Positions 1 to 8,815 of a stretch of 64,000 nt of DNA are shown here, in pieces. This DNA comes from Gracilariopsis chorda (lineage: Eukaryota; Rhodophyta; Florideophyceae; Gracilariales; Gracilariaceae): assembly GCA_003194525.1 (NCBI GenBank), contig NBIV01000192.1, forward strand, positions 62,001-126,000, in the 5' to 3' direction. The stretch's first letter is position 1. Each line of letters opens with the position of its first letter. Below the pieces are notes generated by a model that was not told the origin of the DNA, did not search any database, and saw only the letters and a list, made by a program, of their open reading frames with translations. The translations under genes and the position numbers were made by a program.

Positions 1-318
1 CGCTACTCATCAAAACGGACGGGCGCCAAGGCGCACAGCGCCCTGTGCTACGCAACTCATTTACAACGATGCGGAGAGCCACAAAGCAAGCAGCGCATAG
101 CCGCAGCGGCACGAAAAGCGCAGTACAAACACAGAAAACACAAAAGTTATATATGCAGTGAAGAGGCACAGTTATGTACAAGAGAAAAAAAAAAAAAAGG
201 GCTGCAGCATGAGGCAAATCAGTTCGCAAGTCATCACATCACTCGAGAGCAGCACTTGACAGCAGCAACGGTGGTGCGTGCTGGCTGGCGCGCTTCATCA
301 TAGCACGCGTTCACCGCG
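1..318. other. Gene-free left edge
   Basis: I see no gene here. It holds the probable 3' flank of the minus-strand gene that ends at 319, with an A-run at about 185-198. The window starts mid-intergenic. Confidence 0.5.
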
Positions 319-1611
319 TCATCGCTTCACAAATGTGACGTGCACGGTAAGCCATTCTCGATTAGCCTTTGCCGAAATTCTCACTCGCTTGTTGAGGGGC
401 ACATCATACCAGTACATGCCAGCTTTCTTGCCCTGCAAGAAGTAGGGCGCCCTGTAGTCCACGTTCATTTTGCTACCATCCACAAAGAATTGGACTGCGG
501 GCGTGCGAACGGCGTCCACCAACACCGCTTCCACCAGCACGCCGTCGTAGATGCTGATGTCAATCACAGCGTCGTTAACGAGCTCGCGTAGCGGCTTGTT
601 ATCTGCCCACAGCAGCAGCTGAGCCAGCGATTTCCTGGCCCATGGAGTTGGCCTGGGCGTGGGGTTTGGGGCCACCCTCCGCGCACTCCTCGCGCGCGGC
701 ACGCGGTCAATCGCAATATCAGCGCATTGCATGTACTCCTCCGGAAAGCGGTTTCGACCGCACGGCGGTTGAATTCTGGTAACGCCTCCTTTAGCGCCGC
801 CCTGGCCGGAGCACGAGCCCCACGCCGGGCGATTCGGACCGTCAAAGTAATCGAGCACGCCCGGAGGATTGCACGTATTGGCGGCGACCCAGTACCACTG
901 CAACACGCAATGCTCGCAGTAGAAGTGCGGCGGCAGTCGAAAGGTTGCGTACTGCGGGCGGTAATCGTTCCAGCGCTGTTTCGAATTGCACGGCAGGTAC
1001 CAGCGACCCGGGTAGCGACGATCGATAGGGCCGCAGTGCGGACTTTTAGCCGACTCGCATACGGGGTTGTAGGCGCGGCGCAGCTGGGTGCAGCCGCCCT
1101 TCCGGAAGCAGGACTTGGAGATGTCGCCGTTGCACTTGGCGGTGTCGCAGATGTGCACCTCGACAAAGCCGTTGTGGTGCGTGACGATGGACATGCCGAT
1201 GCCCAGAAGTGCGCCCTGCGTGTATCGCTGCACGATGCGGCCGCCGTAGTAGAAGCGGCCGCCCTTGAGGTGCTGCTGGGCGCCGTGCAAGGGATCGCCG
1301 CACACGCCCGATCGCCAGCGAAAATCGGCGCGGTAGGGGTCGTAGGGGGTCCAGCCGCGTTTACCGGCGGCGGCGCGCTGGCTGTGCAGCGCGGCGCCCA
1401 GCGAATGCGACTTGCTTCCCGCGGGGAAGTGAAGCCAGTAGTCCTTGGGGGCGCGTTCGTCGCGCGAGTAGGGCATGTAGGGAAGCGTTGCCAGCGCGCC
1501 GCGCTGGTTGGGGGTGTTGAGACAGCCGTGGGCGGCGACGGGGGGGAGCAGCAGGGGGGGGAGCAGAAGGAGGGAGAGGAGGAGGAGGGGGGGGGGGATG
1601 GGGGAGGACAT
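319..1611 (-). CDS. AA15-like lytic polysaccharide monooxygenase, secreted
   Basis: The 430-residue product starts with a proline/leucine-rich signal peptide of about 27 residues. Predicted cleavage after VAA leaves HGCLN at the new N-terminus, so the mature protein would begin with the histidine that copper oxygenases use in the His brace. A second candidate brace histidine lies in MSIVTHHNGF, and the cysteine-rich run (GVCGDP, then EHCVLQWYWVAANTC, then MQCADIAI) follows the order of AA15 chitin/cellulose-active oxygenases (known family). A further 120 or so residues (from about 310) form a C-terminal extension I do not recognise. The family cleaves crystalline polysaccharide oxidatively at a mononuclear copper. 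In a walled alga, cell-wall remodelling is an inference, and the substrate cannot be read from sequence. Start: ATG at 1611, which makes the signal peptide complete. No intron is needed. Confidence 0.8.
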   Translation of the reverse strand: MSSPIPPPLLLLSLLLLPPLLLPPVAAHGCLNTPNQRGALATLPYMPYSRDERAPKDYWLHFPAGSKSHSLGAALHSQRAAAGKRGWTPYDPYRADFRWRSGVCGDPLHGAQQHLKGGRFYYGGRIVQRYTQGALLGIGMSIVTHHNGFVEVHICDTAKCNGDISKSCFRKGGCTQLRRAYNPVCESAKSPHCGPIDRRYPGRWYLPCNSKQRWNDYRPQYATFRLPPHFYCEHCVLQWYWVAANTCNPPGVLDYFDGPNRPAWGSCSGQGGAKGGVTRIQPPCGRNRFPEEYMQCADIAIDRVPRARSARRVAPNPTPRPTPWARKSLAQLLLWADNKPLRELVNDAVIDISIYDGVLVEAVLVDAVRTPAVQFFVDGSKMNVDYRAPYFLQGKKAGMYWYDVPLNKRVRISAKANREWLTVHVTFVKR

Positions 1612-1870
1612 GTTGGAGGGTGGTGGGGAAGGGGGAAAGGGGTGGGCATGGCGGAGGAGACGAAAGGCGGCGTATTAATAAGAGGAGGACGAAGAGGGAA
1701 GGGGCGGGCGACGACCACGTTGAGCGCGGAGGTGCGGCGAACGTGGACGTGCGCGCGCCGTGAGCACGCGCGTGGCGGCAGGCGGCTTACAGAAGGCCGG
1801 CACTGCAAGCGAGCGCGCGCTTACAGCTGCGCGCTGCAACGTGGCGCCGTCGCTCGCAGAGCGAGTCGCT

Positions 1871-1940
1871 GTCTCGCGCTGTCTCGCGCCGTCTCGCGCC
1901 GTCTCGCGCCGTCTCGCGCCGTCTCGCGCCGTCTCGCACC
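1871..1940 (+). repeat. Tandem decamer GTCTCGCGCC, seven units
   Basis: Seven head-to-tail 10-bp units are seen. The first ends in T and the last reads GTCTCGCACC; the inner units are identical. A shorter version of the same motif (TCGCGCCGTCTCGC) appears at about 15707-15720, in the IspG/DP intergenic region. Confidence 0.9.
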
Positions 1941-2006
1941 TAAAGAAGCGCATGCGCCATCACGCCGCGCGCGCCAGCCACCACCGCCACCACCGCCGCC
2001 GCCGCA

Positions 2007-2240
2007 ATGGGACTGCTCCGCGCGCTGTTCGGCAACCCGGCGGGCTTCTACGTCGCCGGCCTGTATCTGTACGTGTGCACCAACGCGCTGGGCGCGCGCG
2101 CCGACCTGCGCGTCTGGCGCGCAATGCAGCGAGCGCGTCGCCATCGCCATCGCCATCGCCATCGCCGCGACCACCTCCGCCGCGACCACCCCCCTCCCCC
2201 GTCCCTCCCCCCGCCCTCCCAACGCCCTCCGCCCACGTAG
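2007..2240 (+). CDS. Possible small protein, weak
   Basis: The 77-codon frame begins MGLLRALFGNPAGFYVAGLY, which looks like a real N-terminus with a hydrophobic segment. After about residue 43 it runs into the CGCCAT hexamer repeat and becomes RH-rich and then proline-rich. I recognise no family. A neighbouring frame downstream (about 2230-2390) also looks protein-like, so an expansion of the repeat may have shifted the frame, or the gene may be spliced. It could equally be spurious. Confidence 0.2.
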   Translation: MGLLRALFGNPAGFYVAGLYLYVCTNALGARADLRVWRAMQRARRHRHRHRHRRDHLRRDHPPPPSLPPPSQRPPPT

Positions 2241-2366
2241 ACTTCCGCCCCTTCATCCGCTCCCTCCCCCTCAACACCTCCACGTACCCCCCCACCACTT
2301 ACAGCTGCCTCAGCCTCGTTACGTCTATTGCTGCTAGTGGCGCCGGCCACAATTCAAATCAATCTC

Positions 2367-5300
2367 CTAAAGCTCTTCCTTCTCTTCCCTTCTGATTGAC
2401 TCTTCTCCGTCCCTCGCCCCCCCACCCCCCGACAGCTCTCCGTACAGCTTCTCCGTCAGCGCGCTCGCCGCCTCATCGTACCCCACCCATTCCGAAATGA
2501 TCCGCTTCGCGCTCTGCAGCTTCGGCTCCTTCGTCATCGGGTTGTTACAAAGGTCAATCGCCTTCGCCTCCTGCTTGCTCTCGTCATCGCACCAGCTCTC
2601 GCACCACAGCCACTCCTGCGGCAGATCGAACATCCGCACCCGCCCCCCCATGGACGCCGCGCTCGACGCGTAGTTGGGCAGGTCCTGGTCCAGGTTCGAC
2701 AGCGAGTTAGGGTCCGCGCTCAGGCTCTGGTAAATGAAACGAAGCGTGTCCCCAGCAGCTGACTCGCGGAACCGCTTCAGATCCACCACGTACAACGCCG
2801 AGATCCGGTACTTGGCTCCACGTAGCGTGTCCTTCCAGAACCCGCTCTTCCAAAACCGGTACCCTTCCACCTCCTTCCTCGAGTCACAAAACGGCACGTA
2901 TCCGTAAGGCGCACCTCGCAAATCAATGTCCATCAGCTCCGCCAAATCTCCGCGCAGCACTTGATCCGAGTCCACAAAAATAATTCGCTCCACGTCCAGC
3001 GGGAATAGCACGTCCAGAAATAGAATCTTGTATGCCCATATAATCCTCTGTTTTTCCGTTTGCGCGCGCAGCCATCCGGGCCACTTGTACGTCACCATCC
3101 CCACCTCAGCCCCGTGCTCCTTTGCAAACAGCGGAAGCACCTTCTTGAACGACGGAGACAAGTAGTTCTCCAGCAGCCAAAATTTCACCGCTCGACTCGC
3201 GTGCTTCGTAGCACTCGTCATCATAATCTTCAGGAATCGTTCATACAAGTGCCCGGAAGCAACTGAGAACACGTGAATTCGATTGTCTTTCGCTCTCACA
3301 CTCCCATCCCCGTTACCCATATCTGCAACGCTTTGCTGCATCCACCTATCATATATGTTCGCTATGCCCGATTTCACCTTACCCAACATCCCACCTGCCG
3401 ACCTTGTTGACATCTTGTCCTTCTCGCTCCCCTCGTTTTCGCTCTTCAGTAGCGACTTACCCTCCGTACCACCCTTCCTCGCCACACGAAGCAGAATCCC
3501 TCCGCCACCGTCAAACGATTCAATAACGATCCCAACTTGCCCCGCCTCGTCTGCCCGATACACCGTCTTCGTCAGCTCCTTGTACATTTCCATCCCTACA
3601 AGAGAGTACAACTCGCTGCTCCTACCATCGGCCAGCCGCAAATTCCATAGCCCGGGCCCGGGAACCTTTAGTTGAAAGTACCCCAAGTTCGCCATCACAA
3701 TCGTGTCCACTGACACCCCGTTCTCGTTTTCAAGGTACAGTTTCAACCCTTGTGGTGGCGATTCATCCTCGTCGATGCAAGACCCCTCTACGATCAGGTT
3801 GCTAAGCTCGTATTCTGAATGCAGTTCGGTGCTACCCTCGGGTAGCGTCTCCAGTACCACATTGTCCATGTCATAATTCGTCGCGTACGATGACACGAAC
3901 CACGCACGAGGTGCTTCCACAGATACAGTTAGCACTCTGTCCTGAGGTAGCCCGAAGAACGACGCTCGCGGGGGGAGCCGGTTTCCAGACTCTTCTTGGA
4001 AAGCAGCTACACTTTGTAGAACAAACCTGCGGTACGTCTTCGGCAGCTCCAATTTCTTTCTCAGCGTCCTAGACTTGGGCAACACCACAAGTCCCAGCGC
4101 CAGCTTATCGGAGTCAAATGCCTTCTCAAGTTGCTCCAAAAGCGACGTCAGAACATATGCATCCGGGCTCGTAGGGTCTACAACCGCGAGAACAGAAAGC
4201 GGTTTAGACACTAGCAGCCCGTCTCCAAGTGCTTCGGGGTACAGCATACTGCTATGAGCATGCTCCAGTACAACGTCCCGTACGGTGGAAAACGTCACCT
4301 CGCTCTCGGTTTCGCCCTCAGACACTTCGCAAGCCGAGGAAATTTCATTTACATGCAGTCGGTGAACAAGTCTCATGTCATCGTTTCGCAGATCCGATCT
4401 GTCCACGCCGTCAAAGTACGACGATAGCTCCACCACAACATCATCAACCGAAGCGAACAAAGAGGCAGGCAGCCGCTTCCCGTTCACAACCACGACTGCT
4501 TCATCCAAGCATGAGATCGACGTTGTGCACCCTAAAACCTCCTGATTGATCACAGATGTCGGATCCAAAACCGCGAATCGAGTTCGTATCTTTTCAGCCA
4601 CATCCGACTGTGCCACCTCACGCAAGATCTTCTCAACTGTCTTGAACTCGTCGCTAACTTGATCGATCCCCGCAAGCCAGACAGTAGTAGTGTGCTCGAC
4701 GGGGGTGTCAGGCTCGGTTAACGACAGCGGTGCGATGTACCTTATTTCTTCAAGATGAGTTCGCAGGTCAAACAACGCAGCAGCTGTCATGGGCGGCAGA
4801 ACGTCTTCGCTGGTGGTGACCGTCGACGCGCGTTCTCTGGTTTTCATCTTCTTCCCCAGTCTTTGCACAACAATGAGGTCGGGGTCTGCAGCGACCCATC
4901 GATCAAAAGTAGTGTTAGCTTTTAGAAGGGCGTCCATCACCTGGTGGTTCTTCAAGAGGTTGGCAATACGTTCCTGCTCTGCAATGGCGAGCGGTATGAC
5001 ATCTGAAACCGCATCTTTCACGACGACGCCGTTCAGGACGCACAGCATGGACATCTTTCTCTTCCGCTTGTCCTCATCGTTCAATGAATTGACCTGATCA
5101 TCCTCCTCGTTAGAGACTTCTTGCGAGGTACTGTCCCCGCCGAAAAGGTTCATGTCCTGGGCAAAGCGCAAAGCCTCTTCAAGCTTGACGTTAATGTCAG
5201 CCTCACGTTCAAGAACTTGAGCCGCGGACGAGTACGGAGAACCTTCTTTCGCGGCCACTCTCGAAAACGCCATATCGACCAACTGTGGGGAGAGTGGAAC

Positions 5301-7127
5301 AGGTGAGAATGCGCCTAGATACTCCAATATCTCAAGGATCATGGTGAGAAACCTGACAGCTGTCTTGCGGCCCTTGAGTTTGAGCAAGTAATGGAAGGCA
5401 GCGGCGATTAGCGAGGAGGTCTTGCCGTTCGGAACGAGCAGCACAGACACTTGAATGGGAAGATTTGCCTGGATGACGGACTGCGGAATAGACAGGTATG
5501 CAAACTGCTGCACGTCACCCGGATCAACGATGAGCTGCAGGGACAGGTGGTGCGCCCTGACCTTGACGATATTCGAGTACTGCTGAGAGGCGGATGGGGT
5601 GGTAGCAGAGGAAGACTCGTCATCGGAGGAAGAGGCTTTCTTCCGTTGTTTGTCCACAGCAGCAACGAAATTCTCAATGTCTTCAGAGGAGTTGAGTTGC
5701 AATGGGTCCCACTTCTTGTATCTAGAGTCGGAGAAGAGGTCGTTGAGAGGAACCAACGAACGATGCACAAGATGTTGAAGCGGGAGATGAACGCGTAAAC
5801 TGGCACTTTTTCTAACGGGTGTAGCATGCAAAGAGGCATATACACGGTCGGAAGCGACATGGTCCGCGAAGAGTTGAGGCAGGTGTGCTGACGCGATGGA
5901 GACGGAGGAGAGACAGCGAAAGAGCTTTTCAGTCGCTCGGGTCAGCGAGGATAGATGAAAAGGCCTTGAATTAATAAACAGATATTGACGTTCTCCAATG
6001 GATTCTCTTACGCGGTAAACAGAGCGAGCAAGTTGTTTTTCCAGAGTGGTGTTGACGTAGTCATCAGTACTGAGAAATGGTTGCGACCTAGTAACGGAGG
6101 GCATGTCCTCTACGAAGGAGGACAGGGAGGTTAAGACGTCTGTTAGATTTTGCGGTTGTTGTGGTGCGTTATGTCGGGTGATAAACTGCAAAGCCTGTAA
6201 AGGTGTGAAAGTAACGTTATCAGGACGATGAAGCCAGGCGACGGATCGGTTGCTAGGATGAGTGGACGCACAGGCAGCATCGGTATAGCCGCACTCTGGA
6301 AAGAGCTTTGTGTCAAAAACGCGGTCATCAACAACCTTGTACTCGGTGCTCTTCAAGGTGACATGGACGCCAAACGACTGGAGACTGGGGTTAAACGAGC
6401 GAGTGGGTTGTTGTTGCGGCGGTCGCCAAAAACGTAGCACGATACGATGCGATCGCGCCTGAATGGGCGCAGTTAGCGCGGTGTACCAGCGACAAAACTG
6501 GGCGGTTGACACGTCCGCAAAGATGAATATGAACGGCGAAGAGCGTGAAGACGAGGTTGACAGAATGACTTCGCGCGTTAACGGGCGCAGAAAGCTGAGC
6601 GAGGTGTCGGCAGATATGGACGGACATGAAGGACATGATGCATGTATATGGTCAACGCTGGTGATGAGCTGGGCGGATCGCAGCTGTGCATCGGCGCGCA
6701 GCGCGAACACAGGGGGCGTGTCGGACACAGAGGCGTTGAAGCGCGACAAGACCAGCTGGGCGGTGGAAAAATGCAAAGCGACCAAAGGGGAAAGCTGCGC
6801 CGAGTGTAAGAGCCAGTTGAAGGTATGCGTGATGAGCGACTGGTTAGCAAGCAAGGGCGAAACGGCGGCAATAACGCGATCGTGCTCCGATTGCACGGAG
6901 GTGGACGGAGACGGATCGGCGTCGATCTGGGCGCAAAGGCGAGACAGAAAGAGCGGCGTAGAGGAGGACGATGAGCGTTGGGCGGAAAGCCAGGCGAGCG
7001 CCTCCGCAGAGACGGCGGTGCGGCGCCAGGCGGCGTGCAGTGCCACATGCAGCGAACGGGCGCCCGCGCCGATGAGCAGCGTGAGCAGCAGCGCCAGAGG
7101 CAGCAGCAGCCGCCGTGTCGCGCCCAT
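2367..7127 (-). CDS. UGGT: UDP-glucose:glycoprotein glucosyltransferase (ER folding sensor)
   Basis: The 1,586-residue product matches the usual family length of about 1,500-1,600. I chose the ATG at 7127 because it is followed directly by a clean signal peptide (MGATRRLLLPLALLLTLLIG); the frame is open further upstream. The long N-terminal part (thioredoxin-like and beta-sandwich folding-sensor modules in this family) is diverged. The C-terminal GT24 domain (about residues 1284-1555) is well conserved: IHVFSVASGHLYERF, then QRIIWAYKILFLDVLFP, the metal/UDP-binding DSD in FVDSDQ (about 1386-1388), then LDQDLPNY and LPQEWLWCESWC. The protein ends in KEEL, a KDEL-type ER-retention signal. It adds glucose to N-glycans of misfolded glycoproteins so that they re-enter the calnexin/calreticulin cycle. 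It is divergent from the Myb gene, with 355 bp between the two starts. No intron is seen. Confidence 0.95.
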   Translation of the reverse strand: MGATRRLLLPLALLLTLLIGAGARSLHVALHAAWRRTAVSAEALAWLSAQRSSSSSTPLFLSRLCAQIDADPSPSTSVQSEHDRVIAAVSPLLANQSLITHTFNWLLHSAQLSPLVALHFSTAQLVLSRFNASVSDTPPVFALRADAQLRSAQLITSVDHIHASCPSCPSISADTSLSFLRPLTREVILSTSSSRSSPFIFIFADVSTAQFCRWYTALTAPIQARSHRIVLRFWRPPQQQPTRSFNPSLQSFGVHVTLKSTEYKVVDDRVFDTKLFPECGYTDAACASTHPSNRSVAWLHRPDNVTFTPLQALQFITRHNAPQQPQNLTDVLTSLSSFVEDMPSVTRSQPFLSTDDYVNTTLEKQLARSVYRVRESIGERQYLFINSRPFHLSSLTRATEKLFRCLSSVSIASAHLPQLFADHVASDRVYASLHATPVRKSASLRVHLPLQHLVHRSLVPLNDLFSDSRYKKWDPLQLNSSEDIENFVAAVDKQRKKASSSDDESSSATTPSASQQYSNIVKVRAHHLSLQLIVDPGDVQQFAYLSIPQSVIQANLPIQVSVLLVPNGKTSSLIAAAFHYLLKLKGRKTAVRFLTMILEILEYLGAFSPVPLSPQLVDMAFSRVAAKEGSPYSSAAQVLEREADINVKLEEALRFAQDMNLFGGDSTSQEVSNEEDDQVNSLNDEDKRKRKMSMLCVLNGVVVKDAVSDVIPLAIAEQERIANLLKNHQVMDALLKANTTFDRWVAADPDLIVVQRLGKKMKTRERASTVTTSEDVLPPMTAAALFDLRTHLEEIRYIAPLSLTEPDTPVEHTTTVWLAGIDQVSDEFKTVEKILREVAQSDVAEKIRTRFAVLDPTSVINQEVLGCTTSISCLDEAVVVVNGKRLPASLFASVDDVVVELSSYFDGVDRSDLRNDDMRLVHRLHVNEISSACEVSEGETESEVTFSTVRDVVLEHAHSSMLYPEALGDGLLVSKPLSVLAVVDPTSPDAYVLTSLLEQLEKAFDSDKLALGLVVLPKSRTLRKKLELPKTYRRFVLQSVAAFQEESGNRLPPRASFFGLPQDRVLTVSVEAPRAWFVSSYATNYDMDNVVLETLPEGSTELHSEYELSNLIVEGSCIDEDESPPQGLKLYLENENGVSVDTIVMANLGYFQLKVPGPGLWNLRLADGRSSELYSLVGMEMYKELTKTVYRADEAGQVGIVIESFDGGGGILLRVARKGGTEGKSLLKSENEGSEKDKMSTRSAGGMLGKVKSGIANIYDRWMQQSVADMGNGDGSVRAKDNRIHVFSVASGHLYERFLKIMMTSATKHASRAVKFWLLENYLSPSFKKVLPLFAKEHGAEVGMVTYKWPGWLRAQTEKQRIIWAYKILFLDVLFPLDVERIIFVDSDQVLRGDLAELMDIDLRGAPYGYVPFCDSRKEVEGYRFWKSGFWKDTLRGAKYRISALYVVDLKRFRESAAGDTLRFIYQSLSADPNSLSNLDQDLPNYASSAASMGGRVRMFDLPQEWLWCESWCDDESKQEAKAIDLCNNPMTKEPKLQSAKRIISEWVGYDEAASALTEKLYGELSGGGGARDGEESIRREEKEEL

Positions 7128-7482
7128 TGCTCCTTTGTGGACGTCGTCGTCAGCCGTGCGAAACGGGCGAAGTGCGAAGGTGAACGGTATCATCAGCCAA
7201 CTTCTCTTCGCCCCATCGCCGCTCGCTTAGATCGGCCCCACGTTGAACAAGTTGAACACGCTGAACACCGCTTCCACGGCGAACACGTTGAACACCGCTT
7301 CCACGGCGAACAGCTTCACGTGGCCACGCCACACGCAGTCAATTTGCGGCCAACCAGCGCCAGAGCCACCACCGCAACACAATTGGTCAAGTGGCGCGCG
7401 GGTGCCCCCCCCACCCCCCGGCCACCGCCGCCTCCGAGACGCTCCGCTTCTTCACAGCGTCCGCTCCTTCGCCGCGCCCGCA
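7128..7482. promoter_or_regulatory. Divergent promoter region, UGGT / Myb
   Basis: This 355-bp gap lies between two divergent start codons, so it should hold both promoters. It contains the 27-bp tandem repeat at 7243-7313. No TATA box is obvious. Confidence 0.4.
7243..7313 (+). repeat. 27-bp tandem repeat in divergent promoter
   Basis: Two nearly identical units (7261-7287 and 7288-7313, core TGAACACCGCTTCCACGGCG) follow two partial TTGAACA units. The units are in frame with the Myb gene and could be read as an N-terminal extension (TLNTASTAN repeated). I favour a non-coding position upstream of the ATG at 7483. Confidence 0.8.
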
Positions 7483-8559
7483 ATGTCATCGCCGCGTCGC
7501 ATCGCGCCCGCGCCGTCGCCGCCGCAGCAATCGCCACAGAAGCCCCCGCCCCCACCAAAGCCCAACCTCCCCGTCGCGCGCCCGCCCATATCAAAGGCCC
7601 CGCCGCCCCCAAAGCCGTCGCCGTCGCCAACCGTCACACGCCCCCTAAAGGCGCACGACGTCATCTTCGTCAATGGACAGCCCTTCAACAACCGCGGTTA
7701 CCGCGTTTGCGGCGTCGCCAATCAACGCGGTCGTCTATGCGGTCGCATCGGAACCTGTCCTTTTCACGCCGCACAGAAGCGTCCGCGCCCCACTGCAGAC
7801 CCGTCGCAACCGCCGCCCAAACCGCCAAACGCCGCCGTGCTCAACCTTCCCGCCCCGCCTGAGAAAGCCCGCTTCAAACGCTCGTGGACCCCCCACGAGC
7901 ATCGACTCTTCCTGCGCGCCATGCGCCGACACGGAAAGGGCAAGTGGAAGGAAATTGCCGCAGAGGTCGCCACTCGCACCGCTAATCAATGTCAATCGCA
8001 CGCCCAAAAGTACTTTTTGAGGCAGGCAAAGTCCGATAACGAGCGAAAGAAAAAGAGCATCCACGACATTCACGACATTGTGGAAGACAACCCTCAACAA
8101 CAACAACAACAACACTCCACTTCCAAAACCCCCGCCGCTCCCACTCCATCTCAGAAGAAGCCCACTGCAATCGCCCCAGCTCCACCGCCAATGCAACCTA
8201 CCCCGCTCGCCCCGGCCCCACCCTCAATCCATCCGTCCATCCAATACGCCCCGCTCTTGCGTCACTTCCTGCCCTCGCAAATACCCCACCCATCGCATGC
8301 TGCCATAATCGCCCCACCCCCACCACAGCGACTGCGCGTAACCGTACATCTCAACGGCCATGCCACCCAAGGTATGGCCCTTCTCGTCCCGCACACTCTG
8401 AACGCCTTCTTTGAACTCGCCAAATCAAAACTGAAATCCCATCAGCACTTGACCCGCATTTTTACCAGGAGTGGCGGCGAAATCACCGACGTCGACGAGC
8501 TGTGTCAGGACGACATGTTGTGGCTTTCTTCTGGCGAAGACTTTTTGACTCCCAAGTAG
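7483..8559 (+). CDS. SHAQKYF-type Myb regulator with Cys/His motif and ubiquitin-like C-terminus
   Basis: The 358-residue product has three recognisable parts. At about 75-95 is a Cys/His pattern (VCGVANQRGRLCGRIGTCPFH: C, C, C, H) that could bind zinc. At about 132-186 is a single Myb/SANT repeat (RSWTPHEHRLFLRAM, then KWKEIAAEVATRTANQCQ) ending in SHAQKYF, the signature of the plant/algal one-repeat Myb class that binds GATA-like DNA sites (known family). At about 283-355 is a ubiquitin-fold stretch (LRVTVHLNGH, LVPHTLNAFFELAKSKL, then GGEITDVDELCQDDMLWL) resembling DCX/KHA domains. Linkers are proline-rich, with a CAA run at about 8095. I chose ATG 7483 because upstream codons are repeat-derived. 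It converges with uL2m, their ends about 256 bp apart. Confidence 0.85.
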   Translation: MSSPRRIAPAPSPPQQSPQKPPPPPKPNLPVARPPISKAPPPPKPSPSPTVTRPLKAHDVIFVNGQPFNNRGYRVCGVANQRGRLCGRIGTCPFHAAQKRPRPTADPSQPPPKPPNAAVLNLPAPPEKARFKRSWTPHEHRLFLRAMRRHGKGKWKEIAAEVATRTANQCQSHAQKYFLRQAKSDNERKKKSIHDIHDIVEDNPQQQQQQHSTSKTPAAPTPSQKKPTAIAPAPPPMQPTPLAPAPPSIHPSIQYAPLLRHFLPSQIPHPSHAAIIAPPPPQRLRVTVHLNGHATQGMALLVPHTLNAFFELAKSKLKSHQHLTRIFTRSGGEITDVDELCQDDMLWLSSGEDFLTPK

Positions 8560-8815
8560 CCCCAACTCCTGCGCCCTCCTCCTCCTCTCCGCCGCTTTTT
8601 CTGTTTTGGTGTTTTGGCGACCCGTTTAACTTTGCTTGGCGATCAACTCTTTTGCAATCCTTTTTGTTTGTGTTGTCTTCGCATACTAACAAGCGTTGTA
8701 CTTATCAACAACACTTCTTACTTCTTATTGAACCCTCTATTATTTTGTAAACCACTTTGTACAAGCGTTCCAAAAATTGGTGCATGCCTATGCGATTTAA
8801 TTCTGCTCACTCCGT

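Larger units (their letters stand above)
1612..2366. other. Low-complexity intergenic region
   Basis: This lies upstream of the oxygenase gene and downstream of UGGT. It holds G-rich tracts near 1550-1640, seven tandem decamers (1871-1940), a CGCCAT hexamer run (about 2139-2166) and C-rich stretches at 2180-2300. Long open frames over it are composition artefacts. Only the small ORF at 2007 is worth a mention. Confidence 0.5.

Noticed and set aside
727-2337. 536-codon + strand frame opposite the oxygenase gene
   Set aside because: Antisense shadow of a GC-rich gene followed by low-complexity repeats; no family features.
6463-7862. Long + strand frames opposite UGGT and ahead of Myb
   Set aside because: Shadows of the UGGT N-terminus and of the Myb gene in other frames.
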